Below, piece by piece: positions 51,368-63,422 of a DNA stretch of 64,000 nucleotides; position 1 is the stretch's first letter; the number at the start of each line of letters is the position of its first letter. Origin of the DNA: DATEKX01 sp963726785 (GTDB taxonomy: Bacteria > Acidobacteriota > Blastocatellia > UBA7656); the NCBI GenBank assembly GCA_963726785.1, contig CAVSDJ010000010.1:62001-126000 (forward strand), read 5' to 3'. The position numbers and the translations under genes were made by a program. Below the pieces are notes generated by a model. The model was not told the origin of the DNA. It saw only the letters and a program-made list of their open reading frames with translations, and searched no databases.

Positions 51368-53632
51368 ATGGCCGCGCCAGACAAGCACTTATATGAGTTC
51401 GAGCCTTTCTTGCTGAACGCAGGCAGCAGAATACTGCTCAAAAACGGCGCGACCGTGCGTCTGACGCCGAAGGCTTTCGAGACTCTACTGGTGCTTGTAC
51501 AGAACGGGGTGCAGGTAGTTGAAAAAGAGCGATTGTTGAAAGAGGTCTGGCCCGACAGCTTCGTTGAAGAAGGGAGCCTCTCGCGCAACATACATGAATT
51601 GCGAAAAGCTCTAGGCGACGACTCTTCCGAGCCGCGCTACATCGAGACTATCCCGAAGCGCGGCTACCGGTTCGTCGCCCCCGTGAAAATATCTGCGGTT
51701 GATACCGGGCAAACCGACATCACCGGCATACAGGGCAATGCCACGGTGATTGAAAAGCACACGTTTGCTCGGGTCATTAGCGAAGGGTTTGAAGAGGCGG
51801 ACCTGCTCGGCCAAACCGCGTCCGTGTCGCCTGTCGCTGTAGTGAAGGCTCTTGGGTCGGTACACGACACAGAGCGACGAAAGAAGCAAATGAAGCAAGC
51901 CGCGCTCGGTTTGACTGCTCTATTGCTGGTCGGGGCGATTGCATTGTTTGTTTATCTGAAACTAACGCGCCAGTCGCCCGCGCCTGCGTCACGCGCAAAG
52001 AACACGCTTGTTAGATTGACCAGCAACAAGGCGAGCGATGGTTTTCCTCAATGGTCCCCTGACGGGCGCAAGATAGCCTTCTGGAGTAACCGCGATGGGA
52101 AAAACGAAATCTACGTGATGGATGCCGATGGCTCGAACGTCAAACGGCTCACAGACAATCTGGCGGACGATGATGGGCCTAAGTGGTCGCCCGACGGAAG
52201 CAAGATAGCCTTCGAGAGTGACCGAGACGGCAACAAAGAGATCTATTTAATGAGCGCCGACGGCAGCAACCAAACCCGGCTCACTAGAAACGATGCGATT
52301 GATACGGGAGCCGCGTGGTCGCCCGACGGAAGCCGTATCGCCTTCACAAGCAACCGCGATAACAGCTACCCATACAATTTTGACATCTACGTGATGGATG
52401 CCGATGGCGGTAATCTCAAGCGAATCGTGAGTGACCCTGAGTATGACGTGGAGCCGAAGTGGTCGCCTGACGGCTCGAAAATTCTGTTCGTGACAGGAAG
52501 AAATGGGGGCGCACAGGGCAACTTCGACGTGTATGTGATGAACGCCGATGGCTCGAACCAGAAGAACCTGACCGCAGATACCCCTCAGGGGGATGGTGCG
52601 CCAGCGTGGTCACCCGACAGCAGCAACATTGCGTTTGTCAGCACCAGAGATGGCAACGATGAAATCTATATAGTGAACCCGATGGCGGCAATCTCAGGCG
52701 AGTGACAAACAACTCCGCACATGATACTGCGACCCTCGTGGTCACCCGACGGCGCGAGGCTAGCCTTTCAGACTGATAGAGACGGCAACTGGGAGATATA
52801 TGTTATGAGCGTTGACGGCGACTTGGCCCAACTCACCGATGATGCTGCCGACGACATTGGCCCCGCCTGGTCTCCCGACGGAAGCAAGATTGCGTTTTCA
52901 AGCAACCGCGCTGGCATGCAACACATTTACATAATGAATGCTGATGGAAGCTCGCCAGCGCAAATCACCAACTCGCAGGCGGACGATACTGAGCCGGTAT
53001 GGTCACCTGACGGCAAGCGAATCGCATTCACAAGCTTGAGAGACGGAAACAGGGAGATTTATTTGATGAATGCCGACGGCAGTAATCAGACGAGGCTGAC
53101 GGGCGATCCGGCAGATGATATTTATCCTGAGTGGTCGCCCGACGGAAGAATCCTATTCAACAGCAAGCGAGACGGGCGGGAAGGAATATATATAATGGAT
53201 GATGATGGCTCGAATATCATCAAGCTGACAAAACTAGAAGCGCGCCAACCTGCCTGGTCTGCTGACGGCAAGCGAATCGCGTTCACAAGCCCCAGCCTTG
53301 AGAGAATAAATGGAGTGTTCCCACGTCAGATATACGTTGTTGATGCCGATGGCAGCAACGTTACGATGATAACAAGCAACCCGCCAAACGCAGGCGAACC
53401 TTGCTGGTCGCCTGAAGGGGCAAAAATAGCTTTTGTCATGTCTGTAGATAAGCTAGGGGCCAGGATAAATATCTTTCAGGTGGATTCGGGTGGGGGGAAC
53501 CTCAGGCGTTTGACATCCGGGCCAGCGCAGGATAGACGACCCTCGTTATCACCTGACGGCTCAAAGCTAGCCTTTCAGAGTAACCGCGACGGTAATTACG
53601 AGATTTATGTGATGAATCTGAGAACCAATTAA
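51368..53632 (+). CDS. Membrane winged-helix (OmpR/PhoB-type) regulator with PD40/TolB-like propeller, interrupted by two indels
   Basis: Residues about 8-100 form a trans_reg_C winged helix (FEPFLLNAGSRILLKNGATV to YIETIPKRGYRFVAPV). A single membrane helix (ALGLTALLLVGAIALFVYLK) follows, then more than ten PD40 repeats with W-S-P-D-G-x-K-I-A-F. A stop at 52703-52705 splits the gene. Adding one base near 52680 and removing one near 52733 joins the halves with the repeat pattern intact (VNADGGNLRRVTNNSAHDTA). The type is common in Acidobacteriota: a CadC-like one-component regulator. The frame extends to a TTG at 51302, but family homology starts at 51368; no ribosome site is seen. Confidence 0.8.
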
Positions 53633-53867
53633 TAAATTCGAAGGGTGCGCCGGTTGTGACGGGGCTTTCTTAGAATGGTATGACTGTCACTTCGGGCAAG
53701 CTTATTAAATTGGAAAGAGTTGAATGCTCTCAACTCAATGCGGCATCTCACCTGGTTATGGCATAGTTAGCGATATGCAATGCGGCCCGAACCAAGCTGA
53801 ATTTAAGATTTACAATGAAATACGGCGTGGTCGTGTTTGCTGAGACTCGATTCGGAATAAAAGTAAT

Positions 53868-54840
53868 CTAGAGATTTGCCACAATCGGTTTATCGCAACT
53901 CACCACAACACGGCAGCCGTCAAACGCTGAGTTGACTGCATTCAGCGCCGCAGTGATGTCGGCAAGGCTGGCACCGCCTAGATTGGTTTCTCCGGCCAGC
54001 GCAAAGTTCGCTAACATAATCAGCCGCCCCACTGTGCCTGCCGGTATTATCTCTGCGCTAGACTCTGATCCTATTGTGAACTTTCCAAGTTGCTCCAGAG
54101 TCGAGCCGGATGCTATGGCATTGATCACAGATATGGGAATGCTTACAGTGGTCTTTGGGTCATCCTGCGTACCGAGTAATTCTCGACATAGGGCGAGCCC
54201 CTGCTTGAGAAGCATGAGCGCGCGAGTATCGTCCCCCCGGTCATGCGCGAGGGCTCCGAAGACATTAAGTGAAGATGCCATACCTTGCTTGTCTTCCAGT
54301 TCTTGATATAAGGCCAGACTCAACTCAAGGTGCACGAACGCTCTATCGTAGTCATTCTGAATATGCGCGAGGACTCCTGCCCCATAAAGCGCTTTCGCCC
54401 GAACAGAAGCCGTTACTTCGTTCCTGTCGGCCATTGCCAGCAATTCGTCCAGCCACTGACGCCCCTCTGTTAAATGTATTTCCAAAAATCGCCAGAGGGC
54501 TGCTGCCATCTGAATAAACTATCTGAGAAAGCAAGCCTACAGGATTACATTCTCTGATACGAACCGGCAGCAATAGCCCATTCTTGTTTGTTGGGTCTTG
54601 AGCAAACGCGGCAGCCCATTCAGACTGAGTGAAGAGAGACGAAAGATAGTCCGGCGATAACACAGCAATAGTGCGTTTAGCTTCGATGGTTGCACTATTC
54701 ATTTCCAACACAAAGTTGGAACCAGGGCGAAAATCCCAGGCCTGAAGCATCGTTTGATAACCAGCCTCTTCCAGTTGCCATGCGATCCATTCAGCCCAAG
54801 GTCGATCCGCTTTATTGTAACTGATGGAGAAATCTTTCAC
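53868..54840 (-). pseudogene. Remnant of a TIR-TPR (STAND NTPase-type) protein
   Basis: Two overlapping frames. The first (54840 to about 54500) is a TIR domain: KDFSISYNKADRPWAEWIAW, LQAWDFRPGSNFVLEMNSA, AVLSPDYLSSLFTQSEWAAA. The second (from about 54530 to 53868) gives FIQMAAALWRFLEIHLTEGR and TPR-like repeats (LELSLALYQELEDKQGMASS). Such TPRs normally follow an AAA/NB-ARC ATPase, which is missing here. After about 54180 the frame runs into unrelated sequence (VSIPISVINAIASGSTLEQL). So at least two joins and one frameshift are present. The TIR may still be made as a short protein of about 160 residues. Confidence 0.7.
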
Positions 54841-54994
54841 CCAAGATTTAATCCTTTCTCTAAGAAAAGAGTAGGCACCTGAGAGTTAGATGTGAGCCGT
54901 ACAACTTCAATATAGAAATGAGTGATGATTCTGTCTAGTCGGTCTGGCCGCTTTGCGCTCATTTGCTATTTCACAATGGTTCTACCAGTATGTC

Positions 54995-55265
54995 TCGCTG
55001 CTCATCTGCTGAATCAGGAGCGAGCGACCAAACCATTATGTCTATCGCCGGTCACGTCTCGCGCAAGATGCTTGACCGATACAGCCATATCAGAATGGAA
55101 GCAAAGCGGAATGCTCTTGAAGTGCTGTCAAACAAGATGCCGAATAGTTACGGCACAAAGTACGGCACAAATGGGGTCTCCGTCCCGGTCTATACAGATT
55201 TAAGTTCTACGAGTGGAATAAATAGCGGGGCAAAAAAATTGGAGGTCGCCACCGTGCCCGAGTAG
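54995..55265 (+). pseudogene. C-terminal remnant of a tyrosine recombinase (integrase)
   Basis: In one frame the sequence reads AESGASDQTIMSIAGHVSRK then MLDRYSHIRMEAKRNALEVL. The GHVSRKMLDRYSH part is the last catalytic histidine and the nucleophilic tyrosine block of phage-type/Xer-like integrases. The N-terminal two-thirds, including the first catalytic arginine, are absent. It is an inactive tail of a mobile element next to the TIR-TPR scar. Confidence 0.75.
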
Positions 55266-55493
55266 CGACCTCACCCCAAGTTCAGAACAGAATGGTAGAG
55301 ATTCTAAGGATGTGCGCTTTTAACATAAGCAATCCCAATACCGCGAACTGCCACTCACTCAAATCATAGCCAGTCAAGCTCTTAGTGAAAATCCTGCATT
55401 CCCAATCTGCTTCCAGCTTTCCATGTTTCTGGAAGTATTTACGAAAAATTGGAAATCGAATTCATCGCACGATAAATTCATACCCAAAAAATT
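55266..55493. other. Gene-poor stretch with one copy of the receptor-associated motif
   Basis: About 230 bases with no convincing gene. At 55428-55457 lies TTCTGGAAGTATTTACGAAA followed by AATTGGAAAT; its TTACGAAAAATTGGAAAT part is identical over 18 bases to the element at 59611-59628 upstream of the 55.5-59.3 kb receptor. Confidence 0.5.
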
Positions 55494-55525
55494 ATGCGGC
55501 GGGCATCAGTTAATGCCCGCCGCAT
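55485..55525 (-). terminator. Intrinsic terminator after TonB receptor 3
   Basis: On the minus strand ATGCGGCGGGCAT-TAACTG-ATGCCCGCCGCAT gives a 13-bp stem followed by AATTTTTT. It lies about 30 bases after the restored stop at 55552. Confidence 0.93.
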
Positions 55526-55551
55526 ATCAAGTGAAGCTGTCTAGCTACAGA

Positions 55552-58500
55552 TCAGAATTCGATGCGTCCGCTGAACTGAACGCGGCGCGCAAAGATATTC
55601 TGCGCATTGTTTACTCTCTGCGTCGTAATCACGCCGAAATTGGCCGGATTCTGCACGCTCGGCGCGGGTCAATGAAGTTGACATGATTGAAGACGTTGAT
55701 GAGATCAACTGAAAATCGTACCCCTACTTTCTCAGTTAATCTTGTTGATTTGCCAAACGTCATATCAGTTTGCCAGAACCCAAGCCCTCTAAGGGCATTG
55801 CGCCCGCTTCGTTCATCCTGGCTTAGGCGGATTCGCCGGACACTGTCTGAATACTTCTTCCGGGTCACCGAACAGGTTAAGACCTGATCCCGGTGTCGGC
55901 AGGGTTTTAGGGTCTCCTGCTATGCCAATTCCTGTAGAACCGGGAACGCCGCTGTGAATGCCCGTACCGAAGTCGCCATCTGGCAGCCCTATTACGCCCG
56001 AATTGTTTCCGAGTATCGAGCTTCCGCCCCAAACTTGCGTGCCTTGTACGATTGTGACCGGAACGGCTGATGAGGCGCGATGAATTCCTGCCGTGTACCA
56101 TCCTGAGATGAGCTTGCTGATGAACGGGTTTGAGCTATTCGCAAACTTTTGGCCCTGACCGAACGGAAGATCATAGACCCAGTCGGCGTTGAAAATATGA
56201 GTAGCATCAAAGGTGGACGGCGAGTATTCAGCATCAGGGAAAAATGAGTTGGGCTGTAGGTTGGCGGCGTTTTGCACCGCGCCAAACTGGTCCAGTGAGC
56301 GAGAGAGCGTGTAGTTGAAATCGAACGACAGGTTGTGAGAGAAACTCTTGCGCAGCGTCAAAACGAAAGCATGATAGTTGGAGCGGCCTATCGAGGTGCG
56401 CATGAAAAGTTCCGTAGCTTGACCGAAAGCGTTGAACGGTCGCTCAGCAAGAGTATCAATATTAATGAATAGATTGCTGAGGTTTCCGTTAACTATATTG
56501 GCAAAGCGTGTAGCGTTTGAAGCAAACGCTACCGTGCGACTGCCACCGACCGCAGGCAATTTCGGCAGCATGTTTTCAAACCACGGTTGAGGTGTCACCG
56601 CAGCCGCAACAACTCCCGCTCCGAAGTTGATCTGCCAGAGCGTCAAAGGCTTGAGCAAAAGTCTGCCCTGACACAGGGTCTTTGAAATTGTACGGAACCT
56701 GGTTGAGGTTCAAGCTCTGATAGAGATTGCGGCCCATACGACCGATGTAACCAAGCTCCAGTATCATATTGCCCGGCAGTTCTCTCTGAATCGTGAAATC
56801 AACCGTGTGGTTACGCGGCACAGTGATGAATGGATCAACCACAAAAGACAGCACCTCGCTCGGCGCAGTTAGCGCCCGGAATGATAGGTGTGGTAATCGC
56901 AGGCGCAACCGGCAAAGGCAATGGCCCGTCAATGCCCGCTCTGAAAGGCTGTCCCGCCCCATTCTTTGGCGCTGGGTTCTGCAAAGTTTGAGCAAACCCG
57001 ACTCCGAGCGTCGGAATCGTGATGGTCTGGATCGTGTTTATCCGGTCATATAGCAGTGAATAGCCGCCGCGTAAGACCGTCTTCTGATCGCCGAATACTT
57101 TGCTTAAAAGACCGCTCGGAAAGAAGGATTCCACGCGGCAGAGAAGCGCGGCGAAAAATTCTTTCGGTCTGTGTCGAAAGCGCCCTTGCGGCCAGTATCC
57201 GCGATGGGGATGTAAGCCAGCCTTGGGTTAAATACTATGCCTTGCGATGCCGCTTCGAATTTCGCTTGCAGGTAATTTTTCGGATTCACCAATTGCTTCC
57301 GTGTCTGCGAAAACCAGCAGCGTCTGCTTCTTATCTTCTTCCACAGGAGGAACCTGCCACGAATACAAAAGTCCATAGCTGAGTGTCAGCGATGGTTTTA
57401 TGCGCCAGGTGTCGGCTGTGTAGATTTCATAAGCGTTCAACTTCGAGTTGGTGAAAAGTCCCGTGCCGGGCGGGTTCGGCTCGAATTGCCCGTTACGAGT
57501 CGCAAGGAACGTTATGTTTTCAACCTCGTCCCAGCAGCCCTGCATATAGCTGATTGTAGCGAGTGGCATCAGCGGCCTGAATGAAAGATGGGCGTTGACC
57601 AGCCGGTATCTGAGTTGAAAGTGACAGAGCCGAGTTGCGCAACCGGCGTGGTTATCGAGCCGATCACCTTATCATCACGGAAATCGAAAGAAGTGATGTG
57701 ACGAACATTGAATCCACTTTGGATAGTGTGTGTGTTCTTCGCCAGGTCAGGTTATCTATGAACTGATAGGTGTTTATGGTGCGAGCCTGATGACGCGCCC
57801 TCTGAGTATCAACATCAATCGGTTCGTCAAGAATGCGCCCGCAATGTCAGCCGCTATGTTCAAGCCGGATACCTGCGGAAACGGAGATGTGACGCCGAAA
57901 TCCAACCCGTCTCTGGTCCACCCATAGCGGAACTCGTTCGTCATGCGAGGCGACAGGATGCCCAGGATTCCGGCAGAGAGCGTTCGCGGCCGGGAAGGTT
58001 GAATGGCTGTGGCTTTGACATTGGCGATGTCAACCTGACTGGCAACTACGCCCAGTTCATAATATGAGCTGAACTTTACGTCGAAATTCCATTTATCATT
58101 GAAGTTATGATCTAACCTCAGAGTCCCAAGGTCGCCGCGAATTGACGTCGGAAAGTTTGCCGTGAAACCCGCCGTATTCAAAGTATCCCCTACAGAGGCG
58201 TCATTCGGACTTGGGTACTGCGCCAACAGCGCCAACACTGTAGGATTCGCTCCGATGCCGCGAGGGTCGAGCGTTTTCGGATCTATTGTGTGGGGTATTA
58301 CTTGCACTACATTGCCGTTAGCGTCCCTGATTACTTCATTGAACCGCAACAAGCCTTGCCTCAAACTGTTTGTCGGCACTATGCGGCTGGCAGTAGTCGC
58401 GCCCGCGTTGCGGCGACCCTGATAGTTGAAGAAGAAGAAGGTCTTTTCTTTGAATATGGGGCCGCCTATCGTGCCGCCGAAAAGGTTGTCTATCAATTTG

Positions 58501-59309
58501 GCTCTCGGCAGTCCGACCCGGTTGTTGTTCCATGTATTGGCATTGAACAGGTCATTCTGGTGATACTCGTAAAGCGAGCCGTGAAATTGATTGCCGCCTC
58601 GTTTGGTCACGAACACGACCTGCGCGCCTGCCGAGCGACCGAACGTGGCATTAGGGTTTGCCACCGTGACGCGGAACTCTTCGATAGCTTCGGTGGGCGT
58701 CGGTATGACCGTGCGAAATACCGCCCCAATAACGTTATCTGAAACGTCAATGCCGTCGAGCGAAAAAGTGGACTGGTCGTTGCGCGCGCCGCTCACTTCG
58801 CCCGTTAATGTAGTGCCCGGTTGCAGTTGCAAAAGCCTTGTGGCCTCGCGGCTGATGTTGGGCAGCAGAGAGACTTTCTTGTTCTCGAACGTATTGCCGA
58901 GCGACGCATCCTGTTTTTGCAGTTGCGCCTCTGCGCCTGCGGTCACGGTAACGATTTCGCTTACCGCGCCCGGTTCGAGTCTGAAGTCTTGAGAGACGGG
59001 CTTGGTCACGTCAGCTTTCAACTCGGCAACATTCGCCTTCTTGAAACCGTTAGCGCTGACGGTCAGTTCGTACACGCCTGCGTCAATATTGGCGAATACA
59101 TATCTGCCTTCATCGTTGGTTGTAGCAGCCCTTTCCTGATTGGTGACTTTATCTTTAAGCGTAACAGAGGCGTTCGCAATAACGCCGCCTTCCGAGTCTG
59201 TCACCAGCCCTGAAATAGATGATGTTGTCGCTGTCTGCGCCAACGCCTGAAGCGAAAGCAGCAGTGACATAAGAACTGAGACGAATGGGCGATTAAAGTT
59301 CCTTCTCAT
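55552..59309 (-). pseudogene. TonB-dependent receptor, Oar-like (3), with many frameshifts
   Basis: The first 500 or so residues are intact (57774-59309): signal peptide, regulatory beta sandwich (VTDSEGGVIANASVTLKDKV to VYELTVSANGFKKANV), plug with FSLDGIDVSDNVIGAVF and EEFRVTVANPNATFGRSAGA. The barrel continues in alternating frames: NITFLATRNGQFEPNPPGTG near 57.5 kb, FVVDPFITVPRNHTVDFTIQ near 56.8 kb, YHAFVLTLRKSFSHNLSFDF near 56.3 kb. It ends with RRVQFSGRIEF at 55552. At least seven single-base indels are needed to read it through. AGGAGG precedes the ATG. A strong terminator follows. Whether this is decay or base-calling error is open. Confidence 0.8.
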
Positions 59310-59756
59310 TTTTTCCTCCTAAAATTTGGAATTCACCATAAACGGGCGAATGTATCACCGAAGTGATCGCAATGCCCTGCTGTGCTTTGCTTAACGGATG
59401 AGAGCTAGCTGCCGGATGAGGATAAAATCATCCTCTAATAATCAGAGGACTTCAGATAAGACTATATAAAATTTAGATGGATGTGAGCCAATCAGTGAGT
59501 GCAAGGTATATGCCAGTGCTCGCTCTTGCTCCTAAGGCTATTAGTATTGGAATTAAACTTTGAGTAACTTCCTATCCTATTTGAAGATTTTTCCAAAGTT
59601 TCGGTCATTCTTACGAAAAATTGGAAATTCGGTCTGATAACTTCAAGCCTGAGATGCGAGATTTGAAGGTAACGCGCGCGATGTCACAAGCGTACTTGTT
59701 GACAGTGCAAGCAGGGCTATTGTTAAATGATTTCCGTTAGATGAGAGTGTCATGAT
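59310..59756. promoter_or_regulatory. Divergent intergenic region with the receptor-associated motif
   Basis: 447 bases between receptor 3 and the small Cys/His protein. At 59590-59630 lies TTTCCAAAGTTTCGGTCATTC followed by TTACGAAAAATTGGAAATT, the best-conserved copy of the upstream element. No gene is seen here. Confidence 0.45.
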
Positions 59757-60065
59757 TTGAGAATGCGCGGAGAGCTTAAAACAAAGAGCTATAAAAGATC
59801 ACGAGCCTATTCGTTCGTGCTCCTTTGCCTTATGGCTCACGCTCTGTTCGTATGCTTCACGCATCATCATAACGTCCGACCTGACTTACACTCTTCTGCA
59901 ACTGCAAGCCTATCAGCAACCAGCGACAGCGATTCGGGAAATACAACAGACTCTGGCAGCGACGCGCACTGTCTTTCGTGTCGCTTGCAGCGCAATTTAA
60001 TTTCCGATCATCCTGCCGCTTCGCTCGTCATTGCGCTGATCCCCGAAGCGCTGAGCCGCGAATAA
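59757..60065 (+). CDS. Small exported Cys/His-rich protein (DUF2946-like) upstream of a TonB receptor
   Basis: The 102 residues have a hydrophobic N-terminal helix (YSFVLLCLMAHALFVCF), an HHHN cluster, a Ser/Asp/Thr-rich spacer and a HCLSCRLQRNL motif near residue 71. Short proteins of this kind with a C-x-x-C close to histidines are often placed before metal-related TonB receptors; metal binding is inferred. It starts 170 bases before the receptor gene on the same strand, and the two probably form one unit. Confidence 0.6.
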   Translation: MRMRGELKTKSYKRSRAYSFVLLCLMAHALFVCFTHHHNVRPDLHSSATASLSATSDSDSGNTTDSGSDAHCLSCRLQRNLISDHPAASLVIALIPEALSRE

Positions 60066-60235
60066 AGGTTCGCCCAACTTCATTCGCAACGATTCTTCGT
60101 CTCCTTCTTTGGTCGCGCGCCGCCGACTGCTTGAACTCACACCATCGTTAATAGTTCAAATTGGTCGCTTCTCGCCCGAGAGTCGCGATCTGACCATGAG
60201 ATCAATCTTTCACTCATTTGAAGGAGAACGAATCT

Positions 60236-62441
60236 ATGCAAGTGAAAAAGTATATAAGCATCTTTCTGACATGGCTTTTTATGTTTGGCAGTTTTTCTAC
60301 GGCCATCTTTGCTCAAACAGCGGGCAGCGTGCGCGGGACAATAACGCTTGAGACATCGAACAAGCCTCTGCACGATGTGACCGTCACAATCATTCAACTG
60401 AAGCGCTCAGTTCAAACGGATGACAACGGAGTTTATGAATTCCAGAACGTCCCGGCAGGCACGTATGATGTAGTGGCTCACCTCGACCGCGTTCCCGACA
60501 TCATACAATCCGTTCAGGTGGCCGCCGGAAGCCCTGCGACTGTTGATTTCCAAATGCGGCTGAGAGTCGTCGGAGAACAGATCACCGTCACCGCAAGCGG
60601 CGAAGGGGAAACCTCTTTCAATTCGATTCAATCGGTGACTTCTCTGACAGCCGTCGAGCTTGCCGAGAAGAATACTCAATCGCTTGGCGAAGCGCTCGAC
60701 CACGAGCTTGGCATTGCAAAGCGTTCTTTCGGTCCCGCCACGTCCCGGCCCGTGATCAGGGGTTTCGACGGAGACCGGGTTTTGATTCTTCAAAACGGAG
60801 AGCGAATCGGAGCGCTCGGATTTCAATCGGGAGATCACGCAGAGCCTGTTGACGTTCTGACGCTTGAAAAACTGGAAGTGGTCAAAGGGCCTGCCACGCT
60901 TCTTTACGGCAGCAACGCCATAGGCGGCGTCGTCAACGCGATCAACGAACACGATACTGCTCATAAAGGAGTGCGCGGTTATTTTACAGGCGTTGCCAGC
61001 ACAAATTCCTACGAAGCAGGCGGCAGCGCGGGCATCGAGTACGGCACAGATCACTGGCTGTTCTGGGGCAACGGCGGCGGGCAAAGGTCTGGTGATTATG
61101 ACACGCCCCTCGGAAGGATCACGAATTCCTACACTCATTGGCGGCAACGGCAGTGCCGGGTTCGGTTATTTTCCCAGCAAAGGATTCTTGAGCCTCGATT
61201 ATTCGCTCGACAGAAGACACTACGGCATTCCCTTCGATCAGACGGAAGAAGACCCGGAAGTGGTGAAGCTGAATCCGCGCCGCCAAAGCATTCACTTCAA
61301 CTCAGGCTTCCGCGATGTAAACTCGTTCATCAACAGCGGGCAGTTCTCGCTACAATATAACAACTACAAGCACGACGAGATAAATTCGTTTACTGATGAA
61401 ATAAACACACAGTTCCGTAACAACACTCTCAACTATCGCGCTACCTTCGATCAGCGAAAAGAGCGGCAATTGGTCGGGCAGCTTCGGCTTCTGGGGATTG
61501 CACCGCGATTATAAATCGCTTGGCGAAGAAGCAATCGCGCCTCCGACAAAACAGAACGCCTTCGCACTGTTCGGGCTGCAAAAGGTAGACTTCGAGCGCA
61601 TATCGCTGCAGTTCGGCGCAAGGTTCGAGCACAACGGCTACAACCCGGATTCGATACTTGATCGCCCGACGCCTGATCGCTCGTTCAATGGATTTTCAGG
61701 CGCAGTCGGCATACGCATTCCTACGTGGAGAGGCGGAGCCTTCGTAGCCAACTACTCGCACTCTTATCGCGCGCCTGCGCTCGAAGAGCTTTACAACAAC
61801 GGGCCTCATCCGGGCAATGCGGCTTTCGAGATAGGCGATGCGACGCTCAAGCGCGAGCGCGGCGACGGGCTGGACTTGTCGCTCCGGCATTCATCAAACA
61901 GGAGTGCGCGCCGAAGCGAATTTCTTCTATTACAAGTTCAGAGACTTTATCTTCCTGGCTCCGACCGGTGATGTGGAAGAGGGGCTGATCGTAGCTCGAG
62001 TACTCGCAAGACAACACCCGTTACACAGGCGCAGAAGCGAAGTTCGATGTTGGGGTTCATCCGAATTTCTGGATAACTTCAGGTCTTGATTTCGTCAACG
62101 CGAAGCTGATAGAGCCGAACACGCCGCTTCCGCGCATACCGCCTCTGCGCGGTCGCCTCGGGTTTGAAGCTACGTACAAAAATTTTCGATTCGCGCCCGA
62201 AGTGGTTATGTCGAAAGATCAGGATAAGTTGTTCCCGACAGAAACGCGGACAGCCGGGTATGCGATCTTCAACGCGACGGCTTCCTACACCATCGCGCAA
62301 CAGCACCTTGCGCAGATCATCTCGCTGAACGCTTTCAATCTGGGCGACCGGCTGTATCTGAATCACCTGTCGTTCATAAAGAATTTCGCTCCAGAGATTG
62401 GTCGCGGCGTGCGGCTTACTTACACGTTGCGATTTTTCTAA
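60236..62441 (+). pseudogene. TonB-dependent receptor with N-terminal regulatory domain (4), several frameshifts as read
   Basis: From ATG 60236 (AAGGAG nine bases upstream) the protein has a signal peptide, a carboxypeptidase-regulatory-like module (SVRGTITLETSNKPLHDVTV to AGTYDVVAHLDRVP), a plug (SLTAVELAEKNTQSLGEALD, RPVIRGFDGDRVLILQNGER, KGPATLLYGSNAIGGVVNAI) and a barrel. The barrel is read in several frames, with shifts near 61135, 61465, 61890 and 62000-62080; it ends in RGVRLTYTLRFF at 62441. About 735 residues if repaired. The plug resembles ZnuD-like zinc receptors, which fits the Cys/His protein upstream, but the metal is not proven. Confidence 0.75.
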
Positions 62442-62444
62442 GAG

Positions 62445-62538
62445 TTCACCGCAGAGACGCAGAGGACGCAGAGATTACGCAGAGAAAAACTATTAACACT
62501 CTGCGCCCCCTCTGCGTCCTCTGCGTCTCTGCGGTGAA
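62445..62538. repeat. CACCGCAGAG dispersed repeat palindrome (copy 3)
   Basis: The left arm 62445-62486 is made of GCAGAG units. The right arm, about 62498-62538, consists of CTCTGC units and ends CTCTGCGGTGAA. It starts 3 bases after the receptor stop codon. Confidence 0.92.
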
Positions 62539-62585
62539 CAGGCTCTATATGTAAGAACTTTCAAAAAGTATTATCATACGAACTC

Positions 62586-63414
62586 ATGGAACTGCTCGAA
62601 GAGGTCGAAGCCTACAGAGATCACGCATGGCGGCGCACGCCTGAGTTGCACGTCGAGACGGCAATCGAAGCCGAACAGTTGATTGAAAGCGCAGGCTTCT
62701 GCGCCGCGATGACCGACGCCAGACGAGGCGGGCCTTCGCTCTATATCGCCGTGTGCGGGCGGCGCGATGCCTATATGCCGCGCAACGTGCAGAAAGACCC
62801 CGAAGCAAGCCTTACGTGGATTACCAAAGATGAAGTGATGCGGCGCGGGCGAGTATATTACGCGAAGCTCGCGCGCGGACGTTCAACCTTCGTAGCCGTT
62901 CGGCTGATTCCTTATTTCAATGCCCTCTGGGGCGTGCCGCGAAAACAGGAATCCGCGATGCTTTCGCCTGACGCTCGCGCCGTGTTGAAAGTTCTTCGCC
63001 GAGAATGGGAGATGGCGACTAAGGATTTGCGCTCGGAATCAGGCGTGACAGACCGCGCTCGATTCACAAAAGCGATTGACGAATTGCAGCGAACGATGAA
63101 AGTGATTCCCGGTGAAGTTCTCTACGAACCGTGGTTCACTTACATCTGGATGCTTGCCGAATCGCGCTTTGCAAAAGAGCTTTCGGTGAAAGTGAAACGC
63201 GAAGTCGCGCTCAGTGAAATAGCGCGAGCTTTTTTGAATGGCGCGGGGCTGACTGCTGCGCGGCGAGCTTGCCCGAGTGACGGGACTATCGCGGCCCGAA
63301 GCAGGACTGGGCAATCGCGCGCTCGTAAAAGAAGGATACGCAGAGCGCATCAGCGATGGCGTTTATCGTTTGATTGATTTTGAAAAGCGATTGAAGAGTT
63401 TCACTGGCGAATAA
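62586..63414 (+). CDS. Winged-helix-like protein of unknown function, one frameshift near the C-terminus
   Basis: The N-terminal part (MELLEEVEAYRDHAWRRTPE; AMTDARRGGPSLYIAVCGRR) and the middle (SPDARAVLKVLRREWEMATK, YEPWFTYIWMLAESRFAKEL) suggest several winged-helix units as in AlkZ-related DNA-binding proteins, but this is uncertain. As read the last 35 residues are Arg-rich. Removing one base near 63253 restores LRGELARVTGLSRPEAGLGN and an end FEKRLKSFTGE, with the stop at 63412-63414. It follows the repeat palindrome and faces the DJ-1/PfpI gene. Confidence 0.6.
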
Positions 63415-63422
63415 CTGCTCGG

